From NCBI GenBank assembly GCA_031282385.1, contig JAITDV010000022.1, forward strand, positions 1 through 9,825: DNA of 9,825 bases, read 5' to 3'. The translations under genes and the position numbers were made by a program. This document shows positions 1-6,937 of the stretch, one piece after another (the stretch's first letter is position 1; each line of letters begins with the position of its first letter). The DNA comes from Planctomycetaceae bacterium (GTDB taxonomy: Bacteria > Planctomycetota > Planctomycetia > Pirellulales > Thermoguttaceae). The notes under the pieces are model-generated. The model saw only the letters and a program-made list of their open reading frames with translations, did no database searches and was not told where the DNA came from.

Positions 1-26
1 AGGGAACTTCTAAAAACTCATTTTGT

Positions 27-88
27 CCACGAATTTTCACGAAAGATCACGAATTAAATAATTTGTGCAAATTTGTGTCAATTCTTGG
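27..88. repeat. Imperfect palindrome, CACGAA/TTGTG type
   Basis: The left half carries CCACGAATTTTCACGAAAG and CACGAATT. The right half carries AATTTGTGCAAATTTGTG and ends CAATTCTTGG. The reverse complement of the right half matches the left half at most positions, so the 62 bases can fold into one long AT-rich hairpin. Arrays of CACGAAT/ATTCGTG words like this are known from intergenic DNA of several Planctomycetes and Verrucomicrobia; I treat this as a degenerate member. Function is unknown. Confidence 0.5.
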
Positions 89-641
89 ATAAAATAAATT
101 TATTGTCTAAACTTGTCAATCCTGAAAATTTTGATAAATCTGTAAAAGGTAGGTATTTAGAAGTTGACATAATTGCTCTTGTGCAACTTCAGCATTATTG
201 TTATTATCCGCTAAGTGTTTTTTATTTTTAATCAAAATATTCCTTATGTATTCCCCCGAAGTTACCAAAACCCTTGACCAAAGTGATTGCAAATCCGAAA
301 AGTTTTTTGTAGTTAGTTGTCCTTGAAAAAGTCATTTATTACTATAAATTCTGGGCTTATCTGGTTGCAATTTAGAGTTATAATTTGCAAGGTAGTTATA
401 GTTTTATCCGTGATTTTCCTTAAAACCTTGCAATTATTGTCCAAATTAATTGACAAGGAGTCCCCGTTCAGATGCTCAAACGAACTCGCCGTGAACAAGT
501 TGGCTACCATTAAAACAACAGAAAGACTTTTTCAGGGACAACTAGTTACGAAGGAGACATTTTTTACAATGCTTGCTATTATCCAAGTTGCCTAATCCAA
601 ACGTCATCAGTTTGGCGGACGTTCTTGGTATAGTTGGAATA

Positions 642-658
642 GTTGGAGAAAAGGTCTA
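642..658 (-). repeat. Isolated terminal repeat of element family R2
   Basis: GTTGGAGAAAAGGTCTA matches the reverse complement of the R2 left end (GTTAGAGAAAAGGTCTA) at 16 of 17 bases. No partner end (TAGACC...) lies within 200 bases upstream and no internal R2 hairpin is present. This is most simply a remnant of a decayed or excised R2 copy. A chance match over 17 bases with one mismatch is unlikely in a 10 kb window, but it is short. Confidence 0.4.
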
Positions 659-891
659 ATATGTTTTTGGTATTTACAAATGCGGGTTTTTATGGTAGTT
701 TGGCGACGATTCGAAAGAGATGTTTTGAAATGAACTTTTATGAAATAGTATTTGCCTTAATATTTACAAGGTAAAATATTATTCTGTGAAAACCGGTTTA
801 AGCCGATTTTAAGTACTTGTCCAAGTGGATAAATTTTTGATATTACTTGAGGTATTGCTTCAAGTTAAACTTAACAATTACAAACTAAAAA

Positions 892-2397
892 ATGAAACGA
901 ATTTTTGATTTAATTTCTTTGTGTCGATTTGGAAAGTTGCGTATTTTTGTTGCGCTAATTCCGTTTATGTCTGGTCGAGTTGTCGGGCGTAGTAAATTTA
1001 TGTTGTCCGAATACGGCAATATCGGATGTATATTTTGTCTTGTGCTGATGTTGTTGATTTGCGCTTCTTGCAATTTCAGCTCTACAAAAGAAGACACTCC
1101 TGCCCCAACAACCGGCGGCAGTTCTCAATCCTCTGGAATTGCCGATCCGATAAATTCACCTGAAGTTAAAGCGGAGTTGCAAAAGGCTATTGATGAATTT
1201 CGTAAAACGAATATTAACGGAGCTAAAGAAATTCTCACCAATCTCTACAAACAACATCCCGAGCTTCCGCCGCCTGGAATTATATTGTCTCAAATTTTTG
1301 CGCAAACTAAAAACGGAAATATTGTCAAGCCGGTTCTTGATATGACAACAAATGAAACGCCAAACGATCCTGAAGCTTATATTTTGCTCGGTGAAATTGC
1401 GTTGCAAGAACGAGAGTTGACAGCCGCTGAATTGCTTTTGAAAGAAGGCGAATTGAAATTGGCGAGTTATTCGGCTAATTCTGGACGAAAAAAGAATTTA
1501 TTCAGTTCGTTGTTACGGATTCAATCGTTGTTGGCGGAGATACGCGGAAGATGGGAATTGTGTGAACAATTGGCGGATAAACGAATTAAACACGATGGTG
1601 AATCGGCGGTTTTGTTGCGTCAAAAAGGTATTGCTCTTTTCCAACAAAAAAAAGATTCCGACGCTGCAAATCTTTTTGCCCGTGCTGATAAAATTGCGCC
1701 AACCGATTCGAAACAAAATAACTCCGAACAAGGTCTGCCGACTGAAGCGATGTTGTCGCGTTTGTATGCGGCTCGCGGCGAAAACGAAAAGGCACAAAAG
1801 TTTCTTGCAGACGCTCTCTCAAAACATCCGAATTCAAAAGAAGTAATTCTGTTGTCAATACAATCTCGCTTAAACGAAGATAAACCGGAAGAAGCCAAAA
1901 TTTTGGCAGATAAACTTGCTAAAGATTTTCCTGATTTTGAAGCTGCAACAAGAATTCGTGCAACAATTGCGCTTTATCTGAACGACTATTTGACGGCGGA
2001 GAAATTGTTTCAAGAGTTGATAGTTATGACGCCGTCAGATGAACAAGCGGTAAACGGTTTAGCGTTGGCGTTATGCGAACAAAAAGACCCAAAAAAATTA
2101 CAACGAGCAATTGATTACGCACGCGATATTGTAAACAAAAATCAACAAAACGCTGAATATTGGAGTACGCTTGGTTGGATTTTTTTCAACGCAAATCAGA
2201 TTGAAGCTGCGAAACAAGCTCTTCAACGTTCAGTAGTTTCAGGTCAAATCAGCTCAGCAACAGCTTACTATCGTGCCAACTTGGAAAAACAAGCTGGAAA
2301 TAAAGAAGAAGCCAAACGCCTTTTAGAAGCCGCATTAAAAAATAACTCGCCTTTTGCCAAACGCAGAGATGCCGTAAAATTGTTAAAAGAACTGTAA
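892..2397 (+). CDS. TPR-repeat lipoprotein
   Basis: A 501-residue protein made almost entirely of tetratricopeptide-type helix pairs. The N-terminus has a hydrophobic stretch (about residues 45-57) ending in LICASC, a loose lipobox with the lipidated Cys at 60. A Ser/Thr/Gly/Pro linker (61-90) follows. TPR-like units can be seen at about 92-124, 160-190, 238-271, 283-314, 315-347, 350-382, 383-419, 421-454 and 456-486, with the usual small residues and a Pro after helix B (KHPNS, KDFPD, MTPSD). The family role is a protein-protein scaffold, here probably anchored in the envelope; no partner is evident. The start is uncertain. None of the Met codons has a Shine-Dalgarno, and Met26 (967) or Met37 (1000) would give a more usual signal peptide length of 24-35 residues before the Cys. 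The gene runs convergent to the acyltransferase gene, with repeat R1 copy A between them. Confidence 0.85.
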   Translation: MKRIFDLISLCRFGKLRIFVALIPFMSGRVVGRSKFMLSEYGNIGCIFCLVLMLLICASCNFSSTKEDTPAPTTGGSSQSSGIADPINSPEVKAELQKAIDEFRKTNINGAKEILTNLYKQHPELPPPGIILSQIFAQTKNGNIVKPVLDMTTNETPNDPEAYILLGEIALQERELTAAELLLKEGELKLASYSANSGRKKNLFSSLLRIQSLLAEIRGRWELCEQLADKRIKHDGESAVLLRQKGIALFQQKKDSDAANLFARADKIAPTDSKQNNSEQGLPTEAMLSRLYAARGENEKAQKFLADALSKHPNSKEVILLSIQSRLNEDKPEEAKILADKLAKDFPDFEAATRIRATIALYLNDYLTAEKLFQELIVMTPSDEQAVNGLALALCEQKDPKKLQRAIDYARDIVNKNQQNAEYWSTLGWIFFNANQIEAAKQALQRSVVSGQISSATAYYRANLEKQAGNKEEAKRLLEAALKNNSPFAKRRDAVKLLKEL

Positions 2398-2440
2398 ATG
2401 TCAATGAAATATTTATAGAGTTATTGTTTTAGTTGCAATA

Positions 2441-2547
2441 TTATAAACTGTTCACACATTGGTTTTCGTTTACCACCGCCTGCTTACCTATCGGAAAGCA
2501 GGCTTTTACGATCTTGAATCACGCAATTTATAGTACGAACAGTATAG
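2441..2547 (+). repeat. R1 element, copy A (reference copy)
   Basis: A ~105 bp element that begins TTATAAACTGTTCACAC and ends AGTACGAACAGTATAG. The two ends are imperfect inverted repeats (ACTGTTCACAC against ACTGTTCGTAC), and similarity continues inward for about 25 bases. The core is a GC-rich hairpin, GCCTGCTT...AAGCAGGC, with an inner CC/GG pair closing a TATC loop, then TTTTACG. Four other good copies exist at 4073, 6538, 6807 and 8461. The copy lies between the 3' ends of two convergent genes. TA dinucleotides flank the conserved part, as in most other copies. Confidence 0.85.
2479..2508 (+). terminator. Possible terminator hairpin in R1 copy A
   Basis: An 8 bp perfect stem, GCCTGCTT/AAGCAGGC, extended past an A-A mismatch by CC/GG around a TATC loop, is followed by TTTTA on the plus strand. 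It sits about 80 bases after the TPR gene stop and before the 3' end of the opposing acyltransferase gene. That is a suitable place for a Rho-independent terminator of the plus-strand gene. The T-run is short, so termination strength is uncertain. Confidence 0.4.
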
Positions 2548-2563
2548 AGTACGAACAGTATAG
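2532..2563. repeat. Tandem duplication of the R1 end
   Basis: AGTACGAACAGTATAG occurs twice in direct succession (2532-2547 and 2548-2563). The first belongs to R1 copy A. The second is an extra unit that ends 2 bases before the acyltransferase stop codon (minus strand, 2566-2568). No other R1 copy in the window shows this duplication. Confidence 0.85.
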
Positions 2564-2565
2564 AG

Positions 2566-4023
2566 TTATGTTTTGGCAATTATATTTAGCCATTCTGTTA
2601 ACCAACCTGCGGCGTCTTTTTGGTTGATTTTAGTTGTGTCGTATTGAACAAAAAAACCTAATTGACCGGCATACGTATTTGTTGTAACGGAAATTGGAGT
2701 GCCGCGTCTGTACGGCGCCGCTGAATAGAAATCTAACAACGTCATCTCACCAATACACACCCGACCAAACTCATCACGTGGAAATTCTGTTGAAAAAAAT
2801 AACTCCAAACGATTCATACTCGAAAGAATTGCACTCGCAAGACAATGACTGCTTTTGATAAATTTATTCAGAAAAAATGGAACCCGCATAAAAAACGATA
2901 AACCGTCAAGAAAAGTTTTGCCAACATTGTAATCCTTAATATAACGTAATTCTTCCGACATCTTTTTGCAAAAATCCATATCTCCCTTGCAATCCATAAA
3001 CCGCCGCGTCGGAAACGAATAACTAATTACGTTGCAAGCCGGAATCTCCGCAGCTACTAAACCTCGCATATTGTTGACAAGACCGATACGTAACAACTCA
3101 TCACCTTGAATCTCTTTTATATTACCGTTTGCAGTTGCAAAAGACAGAAATTTTGAATTCGCCAGCGAAACAAATAAACTGGATAAGAGTATATCGCCAA
3201 TCGTAAACTTACATGCTTTTGTATTCGTGATAATTCGCGATGTTAAATTTCGGTTTAAACGTACAAAAATGAATCCCGACTTGTCCCAACGCCGTAACTC
3301 AAATTGTATTTGTTCGCCGGCAATATCAAAATTGCGTCTCTCATAAGATTGTCTTGTTGCCGGCAACTCCGGCGTTTCTAATACTGATTTTGAAACAGGC
3401 AAAAGCGGACGCCGCCAAAACCAACGTATTATCTCAACAATCATAAATTTAAACGTACCAAATAATGTAAGCCGCTTCGACGTCGGCGCAAGTTTATACT
3501 TCAACCTGTTAATAAGATTTGCAATATTGTATTGTTTGGGAATAATATTTTGTCCTGTATTTTTAAGATAACATTGAAAAAGAGAATTAAGAAATTGAAA
3601 ATGACCAATTCCGTCTGCTACACAATGATGAAACAAAAAATGAAATACACACGAATTCCCACGAACAACTACCGCAAAACATAATCCTGTCGATTGCGTA
3701 ATATCAATATGTTGTTTGTCCCAAGGAAAAACATCTTCGGTATTCGCATCAAGCCAAATAATTCCTTGCGGCTTACCAATCTTATGCCAACATCGGTCTT
3801 GAGCAGATATTGTTGAACAAAAGAGCGGATGCAATTCGCACGTTTCAAAATAAGCATTCTCCATCGCTACACGATCAATCTTGCCTTCAATAAAAAATGA
3901 AAGCGGTAACGTCATCGAGTTACCGGAACAATCATCAAGAAACATGTAATACTCAAACGCCGAAAGTGGTAACTTAAACGCCGTACCGCAATTTTCGGTT
4001 AATCGGTTATTTTCATCCTGCAT
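2566..4023 (-). CDS. Condensation/CAT-superfamily acyltransferase, stand-alone
   Basis: A 485-residue soluble protein. The diagnostic signal is HHCVADG at residues 132-138, which fits the HHxxxDG catalytic motif of NRPS condensation domains, PapA-type acyltransferases, wax-ester/DGAT enzymes and chloramphenicol acetyltransferase; His133 would be the general base. The N-terminal FKLPLSAFEYYMFLDD followed by an opening about lowering to HPLF (residues 65-68) is the usual start of such domains. The C-terminal half has TIGDILLSSLF (274-284) and GLVNNMRG (314-321), matching the second-lobe region of the superfamily. The length is right for one complete domain. No carrier-protein or adenylation domain adjoins, so a free acyl-CoA or carrier-bound acyl transfer is expected; the substrates are unknown. 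The gene follows RimO on the same strand with a 172-base gap holding R1 copy B, so cotranscription is uncertain. There is no Shine-Dalgarno before the ATG; the next internal Met would remove the conserved N-terminus. Confidence 0.8.
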   Translation of the reverse strand: MQDENNRLTENCGTAFKLPLSAFEYYMFLDDCSGNSMTLPLSFFIEGKIDRVAMENAYFETCELHPLFCSTISAQDRCWHKIGKPQGIIWLDANTEDVFPWDKQHIDITQSTGLCFAVVVRGNSCVFHFLFHHCVADGIGHFQFLNSLFQCYLKNTGQNIIPKQYNIANLINRLKYKLAPTSKRLTLFGTFKFMIVEIIRWFWRRPLLPVSKSVLETPELPATRQSYERRNFDIAGEQIQFELRRWDKSGFIFVRLNRNLTSRIITNTKACKFTIGDILLSSLFVSLANSKFLSFATANGNIKEIQGDELLRIGLVNNMRGLVAAEIPACNVISYSFPTRRFMDCKGDMDFCKKMSEELRYIKDYNVGKTFLDGLSFFMRVPFFLNKFIKSSHCLASAILSSMNRLELFFSTEFPRDEFGRVCIGEMTLLDFYSAAPYRRGTPISVTTNTYAGQLGFFVQYDTTKINQKDAAGWLTEWLNIIAKT

Positions 4024-4072
4024 ATTTTTTATTTAGAAAATTTGTAAATGTTCAATTGTTGACATTTAAATC

Positions 4073-4178
4073 TTATTAAACTGTTCACACTTTAATTTTC
4101 GTTTACCGCCGCCTGTTTACCTGTCTGAAATCAGTCTTTTACGCTTTGGCGTCACGCAGTTTATAGTACGAACAGTAT
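4073..4178 (+). repeat. R1 element, copy B
   Basis: Aligns with copy A end to end: TTAAACTGTTCACAC at the left, TTTTCGTTTACCGCCGCCTG in the middle and AGTACGAACAGTAT at the right. The core stem is damaged here (GCCTGTTT opposite AAATCAGTC), so the hairpin is weaker than in copies A and E. The copy fills most of the gap between the rimO stop and the acyltransferase start, ending 17 bases from the rimO stop. Minus-strand transcripts of that pair would read through it. Confidence 0.85.
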
Positions 4179-4195
4179 AACTAATTTTTCACACG

Positions 4196-5569
4196 TTATA
4201 CAACTATACCGATAAGATTGTTACCATCTGTTTCAAGTATTTCGCAATTAACCAAACTGCCCGGTTCGAGTTTACCATTATTCGTAACATAAACTACCGG
4301 ATCAATATCCGGCGCATCCGCATAAGTTCGACCAATATATAATTCCGGCTCAACATACCCCGAATCATCAACAAAATTACTGTCAATCTGCACACGTATA
4401 ATATTATTTTTTTGTCGTTTTCCCCAAGCAATTGCGTGTTTATTGCAGGTGTTGGTAAGTTGGTTAAAGCGGCGCTCAATTGTTACTCGTGGAATTTGAT
4501 CTTGAAATTTTGCGGCAGGTGTTTTCGGCTCGGCAGAAAATGCAAAAACTCCGGCACGCTCAAATTTCCACTTGTCCACAAACCTAACCAACTCATCAAA
4601 AATCGCGTCCGTCTCTCCAGGGAAACCGACAATCAATGAAGTTCGTAATACAAGTTGATCAATTTTGTTACGTAAATTATCAAGCAACCGTTCCGTCTCA
4701 TTCCGTGTTACATTTCGATTCATTCGTTTTAATATTACGTCGTTAATATGCTGTAGCGGAATGTCAATATAAGGTAACAACTTTTCACTCCGCGCAAAAA
4801 GCGTTATTAATTCATCCTCAAAAAAAACCGGATACGCATACATCAACCTAATCCAACGAATATCGTCAATCTCCTCAATCCGCCGCAATAACCCTGCAAG
4901 CGAAGGTCGATCCGGTAAATCAGTTCCCCAAAATGTCGTCTCTTGAGCAATAATTACAATTTCTTTAACTCCGTGTTGCGCAAGTTGTTGTGCTTCTGCT
5001 AATAAGTTTTCCATCGTCTCGCTGCGAAATTGCCCGCGAATATAAGGTATAGTACAAAACGAACATCGACGATTACAACCATCCGCAATCCGCAAATACG
5101 CAACATGATTCGCCGTCAAAATATCACGACCGGTTTGAGGCGGTGTTGTGATTTGTTTTGGTGTTGGGTTGTTGAGAGTTATATTTTGAGCAATGTTATT
5201 TGGCGTACCGAACCATTCGTCAACATCAGGAAATTCAATAGCAAGTTGTTCAATTCCTTCAAATTGCGTCATACAACCACGAACAACAATGCGCTTGATA
5301 CGACCTTCATTTTTCAAATCAATCAGGCTGCGAATATATTCTCTTGCTTCTTCCCGCGCCGATTTCAAAAAACCACACGTATTAAGCACAACTACATCAG
5401 AACCATCAGGCTCAATCCGAAATTCATAACCATTCTCCCGCATTTGCCTGACACACCGTTCACTGTCAACAAGATTTTTAGAACAACCGAGTGAGACAAT
5501 AGAAAATGTTTCGCGCTGGATTTTATGGATTTTGTTATCTGTTATTTGGGTATTATTGGAAATTGTCAT
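4196..5569 (-). CDS. rimO: Ribosomal protein S12 methylthiotransferase RimO
   Basis: A 457-residue radical-SAM methylthiotransferase of the MiaB/RimO family. RimO adds a methylthio group to the conserved Asp of ribosomal protein S12. Domains in order: an N-terminal UPF0004 domain with three [4Fe-4S] ligands Cys29 (SLGCSKNLVDSE), Cys65 (LNTCGF) and Cys99 (RGCM); the radical-SAM barrel with CNRRCSFC giving Cys165, Cys169 and Cys172; and a C-terminal TRAM domain from about 388. YIGRTYADAPDIDPVVYV in the TRAM region and the SLGCSKNLVDSE opening point to RimO rather than to the tRNA enzyme MiaB. All six Fe-S cysteines are present and the length is normal. The N-terminus has about 20 residues before the conserved FSIVSLGC, so the true start could be slightly internal; no Shine-Dalgarno is visible. 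It starts 30 bases after the small anchored protein gene and is probably cotranscribed with it. Confidence 0.95.
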   Translation of the reverse strand: MTISNNTQITDNKIHKIQRETFSIVSLGCSKNLVDSERCVRQMRENGYEFRIEPDGSDVVVLNTCGFLKSAREEAREYIRSLIDLKNEGRIKRIVVRGCMTQFEGIEQLAIEFPDVDEWFGTPNNIAQNITLNNPTPKQITTPPQTGRDILTANHVAYLRIADGCNRRCSFCTIPYIRGQFRSETMENLLAEAQQLAQHGVKEIVIIAQETTFWGTDLPDRPSLAGLLRRIEEIDDIRWIRLMYAYPVFFEDELITLFARSEKLLPYIDIPLQHINDVILKRMNRNVTRNETERLLDNLRNKIDQLVLRTSLIVGFPGETDAIFDELVRFVDKWKFERAGVFAFSAEPKTPAAKFQDQIPRVTIERRFNQLTNTCNKHAIAWGKRQKNNIIRVQIDSNFVDDSGYVEPELYIGRTYADAPDIDPVVYVTNNGKLEPGSLVNCEILETDGNNLIGIVV

Positions 5570-5599
5570 CCGCTAAAAATTTGGTAACCGGTCTGTGTT

Positions 5600-6115
5600 T
5601 TATTTGAGGATAAGAATGTCAAGGTTAGTGTCAAATCTCAATCCTATCGTTTGCCATTGCGCTGCCGTTGTAAGCGCAACCGAGGAGTTAGAATTAGGAC
5701 GACGGTAGAACGTAAACGTCCAAACAACCGGATACAATTCACACTTGAGAAGATAACGAATAATAACTAAATCTTTTCCAATCGGTTTAGCATCAATTTT
5801 TTCATACTCTTTGAATCCGCCAAATCGCGTTTTAATATCGTCAAGTTTAGTCTTCATTTCGGAGATAGATGACTCAATTAAATTGCTATTACCTGCAAGT
5901 GAACCCGTAGTAAGAATCGTATCAAAAGCCGTCGAGCTTGTAGGATTCGAAACAGTTTCATCAAGAAACAACTTAATACGTTCATCCAATTCCTTGTAAG
6001 GTTCAGGCGGAGCATACGGTTGAGCGCGAACCACATAAGAAATCAACAACACTCCCACAAACAAAATAATTCCGCTAAATAAAATATACTTTGTCCCATT
6101 ATTCTTTTTTGACAT
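5600..6115 (-). CDS. Small membrane-anchored protein of unknown function
   Basis: A 171-residue protein. A basic start (MSKKNNGTK) leads into one hydrophobic helix at about residues 10-29, then AQPYAPPEPY. This fits an N-terminal signal anchor, or an uncleaved or late-cleaved signal peptide (VVRAQ), with the rest outside the cytoplasm. Residues 41-100 look helical and charged. The C-terminal part has alternating hydrophobics and aromatics (KDLVIIRYLLKCELYPVVW, 114-132, then FTFYRRP and LRFDTNLDILIL), suggesting a small beta-sheet or NTF2-like fold; that is a guess. Short secreted proteins of this plan are common in Planctomycetes, but I cannot name a family. The ATG is well supported by GGAGG with 7-base spacing. 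It is the first gene of a probable two-gene unit with rimO. Confidence 0.75.
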   Translation of the reverse strand: MSKKNNGTKYILFSGIILFVGVLLISYVVRAQPYAPPEPYKELDERIKLFLDETVSNPTSSTAFDTILTTGSLAGNSNLIESSISEMKTKLDDIKTRFGGFKEYEKIDAKPIGKDLVIIRYLLKCELYPVVWTFTFYRRPNSNSSVALTTAAQWQTIGLRFDTNLDILILK

Positions 6116-6122
6116 AAATTAA

Positions 6123-6127
6123 CCTCC
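6123..6127 (-). promoter_or_regulatory. Shine-Dalgarno for the 171-residue protein
   Basis: On the minus strand the sequence reads ACTGGAGGTTAATTTATG: GGAGG, 7 bases, then the ATG at 6115-6113. This is one of only two clear Shine-Dalgarno sites in the window and it fixes this start. Confidence 0.8.
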
Positions 6128-6320
6128 AGTTAAATCAAAATTACGTCAAGTCATCGAAGACTTAACAATAAATAACTTCTAAAAAACATTTTTAGAATAG
6201 ATTTGGCAAAATTTGCAAATTAAAAAGTGATCTATCAATCCTAAAATTTTTATATACCTTCGTAATTGTCCGCAAAAAACAAAAAAATACCACTCCCCCC
6301 TAATTTTACTTTTCAAATTA

Positions 6321-6463
6321 ATTTGTAATTATTCAGTTGCGTGTATAAAATTAGAAAAGTTGTTTTACTTATTGTTAATATTGCTGTGTTTCTAATTCTT
6401 AACTCTTTTCCTCTAATTCCTTTCCCATAAATCCTAAACACGCACGACTGAATAGTTGCAAAT
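6321..6463. repeat. Inverted-repeat element, 143 bp
   Basis: ATTTGTAATTATTCAGT...TGCGTGT at 6321-6344 is matched, inverted, by 6438-6463, whose reverse complement reads ATTTGCAACTATTCAGT..TGCGTGT. Two substitutions and one 2-base gap separate the arms. About 93 AT-rich bases lie between them, with no ORF. The shape is that of a small non-autonomous insertion or a long hairpin. No second copy appears in this window, so mobility is unproven. Confidence 0.5.
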
Positions 6464-6537
6464 ATTAACAGAAACTTTAAATAATCATAATAATGTCTTA
6501 ATACTTCTTGCTAAAACTATCTGCCGAAACAACAGAT

Positions 6538-6643
6538 ATACTGCTCGTACTATAAATTGCCTGACTCAAAAGCGTAAAAGCTTGTTTTCCGATAGGTAAT
6601 CAAGCGGCGGTAAACGAAATTTAAAGTGTGAACAGTTTATAAA
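6538..6643 (-). repeat. R1 element, copy C
   Basis: An inverted copy of R1: ATACTGCTCGTACTATAAATT at the left, GTGTGAACAGTTTATAAA at the right, and core hairpin arms GCTTG and CAAGC. Compared with copies A and E (GCCTG/CAGGC), both sides of one stem pair have changed together (C-G to T-A), so pairing is kept. The right end forms part of a perfect 18 bp palindrome (6631-6648) with the beginning of a following, partly decayed R1-like end. Confidence 0.85.
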
Positions 6644-6806
6644 CTGTTGTGAACTGTTCACGCATGAATTTTGGTAACTTGTGCAAATTTACTTATGTCG
6701 GCAAGTTTATTTCAAAATCATTATGTTACCTAATTCTGAATTGCGTCGGTATATTAGTTTTTTTGTGTTGGGGGTTGCTACTAATAGTTTTAATGTTAAA
6801 CTGTTC

Positions 6807-6902
6807 ATACTGCGGATTGTGTGACTCAAGAGCGTAAAAGCTTGCTTTCCGATAGGTAAGCAGGCGGCAGCAAAAGAAATTTAAAGTGTGAACTGTTTAA
6901 AC
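6807..6902 (-). repeat. R1 element, copy D
   Basis: An inverted copy. GTGACTCAAGAGCGTAAAAG, a core with GCTTGCTT and AAGCAGGC, and GAAATTTAAAGTGTGAACTG all match the other copies in order. The left end is diverged (CATACTGCGGATTGTG replaces CGTACTATAAATTGC), but TTAAACTGTTCATAC at 6796-6810 still looks like an R1 terminus. The stem pair that is C-G in A and T-A in C is T-G here, read on the plus strand. Confidence 0.8.
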
Positions 6903-6937
6903 TAATCCAGATTAGTATTGGCGAACAATATTGCTGA

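Larger units (their letters stand above)
1..891. other. Gene-free stretch with decayed intergenic repeats
   Basis: No convincing gene is present. ORFs of 92 codons or fewer occur, but they have low-complexity Leu/Ile/Lys translations, no Shine-Dalgarno and no family resemblance that I can name. What can be seen: a short repeat module at the very start (shared with 9672-9699), a long imperfect palindrome at 27-88, an AT-rich module at 113-148 that resembles 6232-6258, an isolated end of repeat family R2 at 642-658, and a 10 bp palindrome AAACCGGTTT at 790-799. The region looks like decayed intergenic DNA that has received several repeats. The promoter of the downstream TPR gene must lie here, but I could not pick a convincing -35/-10 pair. 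Confidence 0.6.

Noticed and set aside
317..595. 92-codon plus-strand ORF
   Set aside because: No Shine-Dalgarno, no recognisable family and a low-complexity translation; AT-rich DNA gives such frames by chance, and an opposing frame of 65 codons covers the same bases.
661..774. 37-codon ORF starting just after the solo R2 end
   Set aside because: Short, no ribosome binding site and no similarity that I can name; its start next to the repeat remnant looks accidental.
2433..2627. 64-codon ORF across R1 copy A
   Set aside because: It translates the repeat and then runs antisense into the acyltransferase 3' end; other R1 copies do not keep this frame open.
5030..5494. 154-codon plus-strand ORF opposite rimO
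   Set aside because: Lies wholly antisense to the conserved radical-SAM and UPF0004 coding region; a shadow frame of rimO.
6649..6837. 62-codon GTG-started ORF with a hydrophobic stretch
   Set aside because: It begins in an R1-like terminus and ends inside R1 copy D; the hydrophobic run comes from T-rich DNA.
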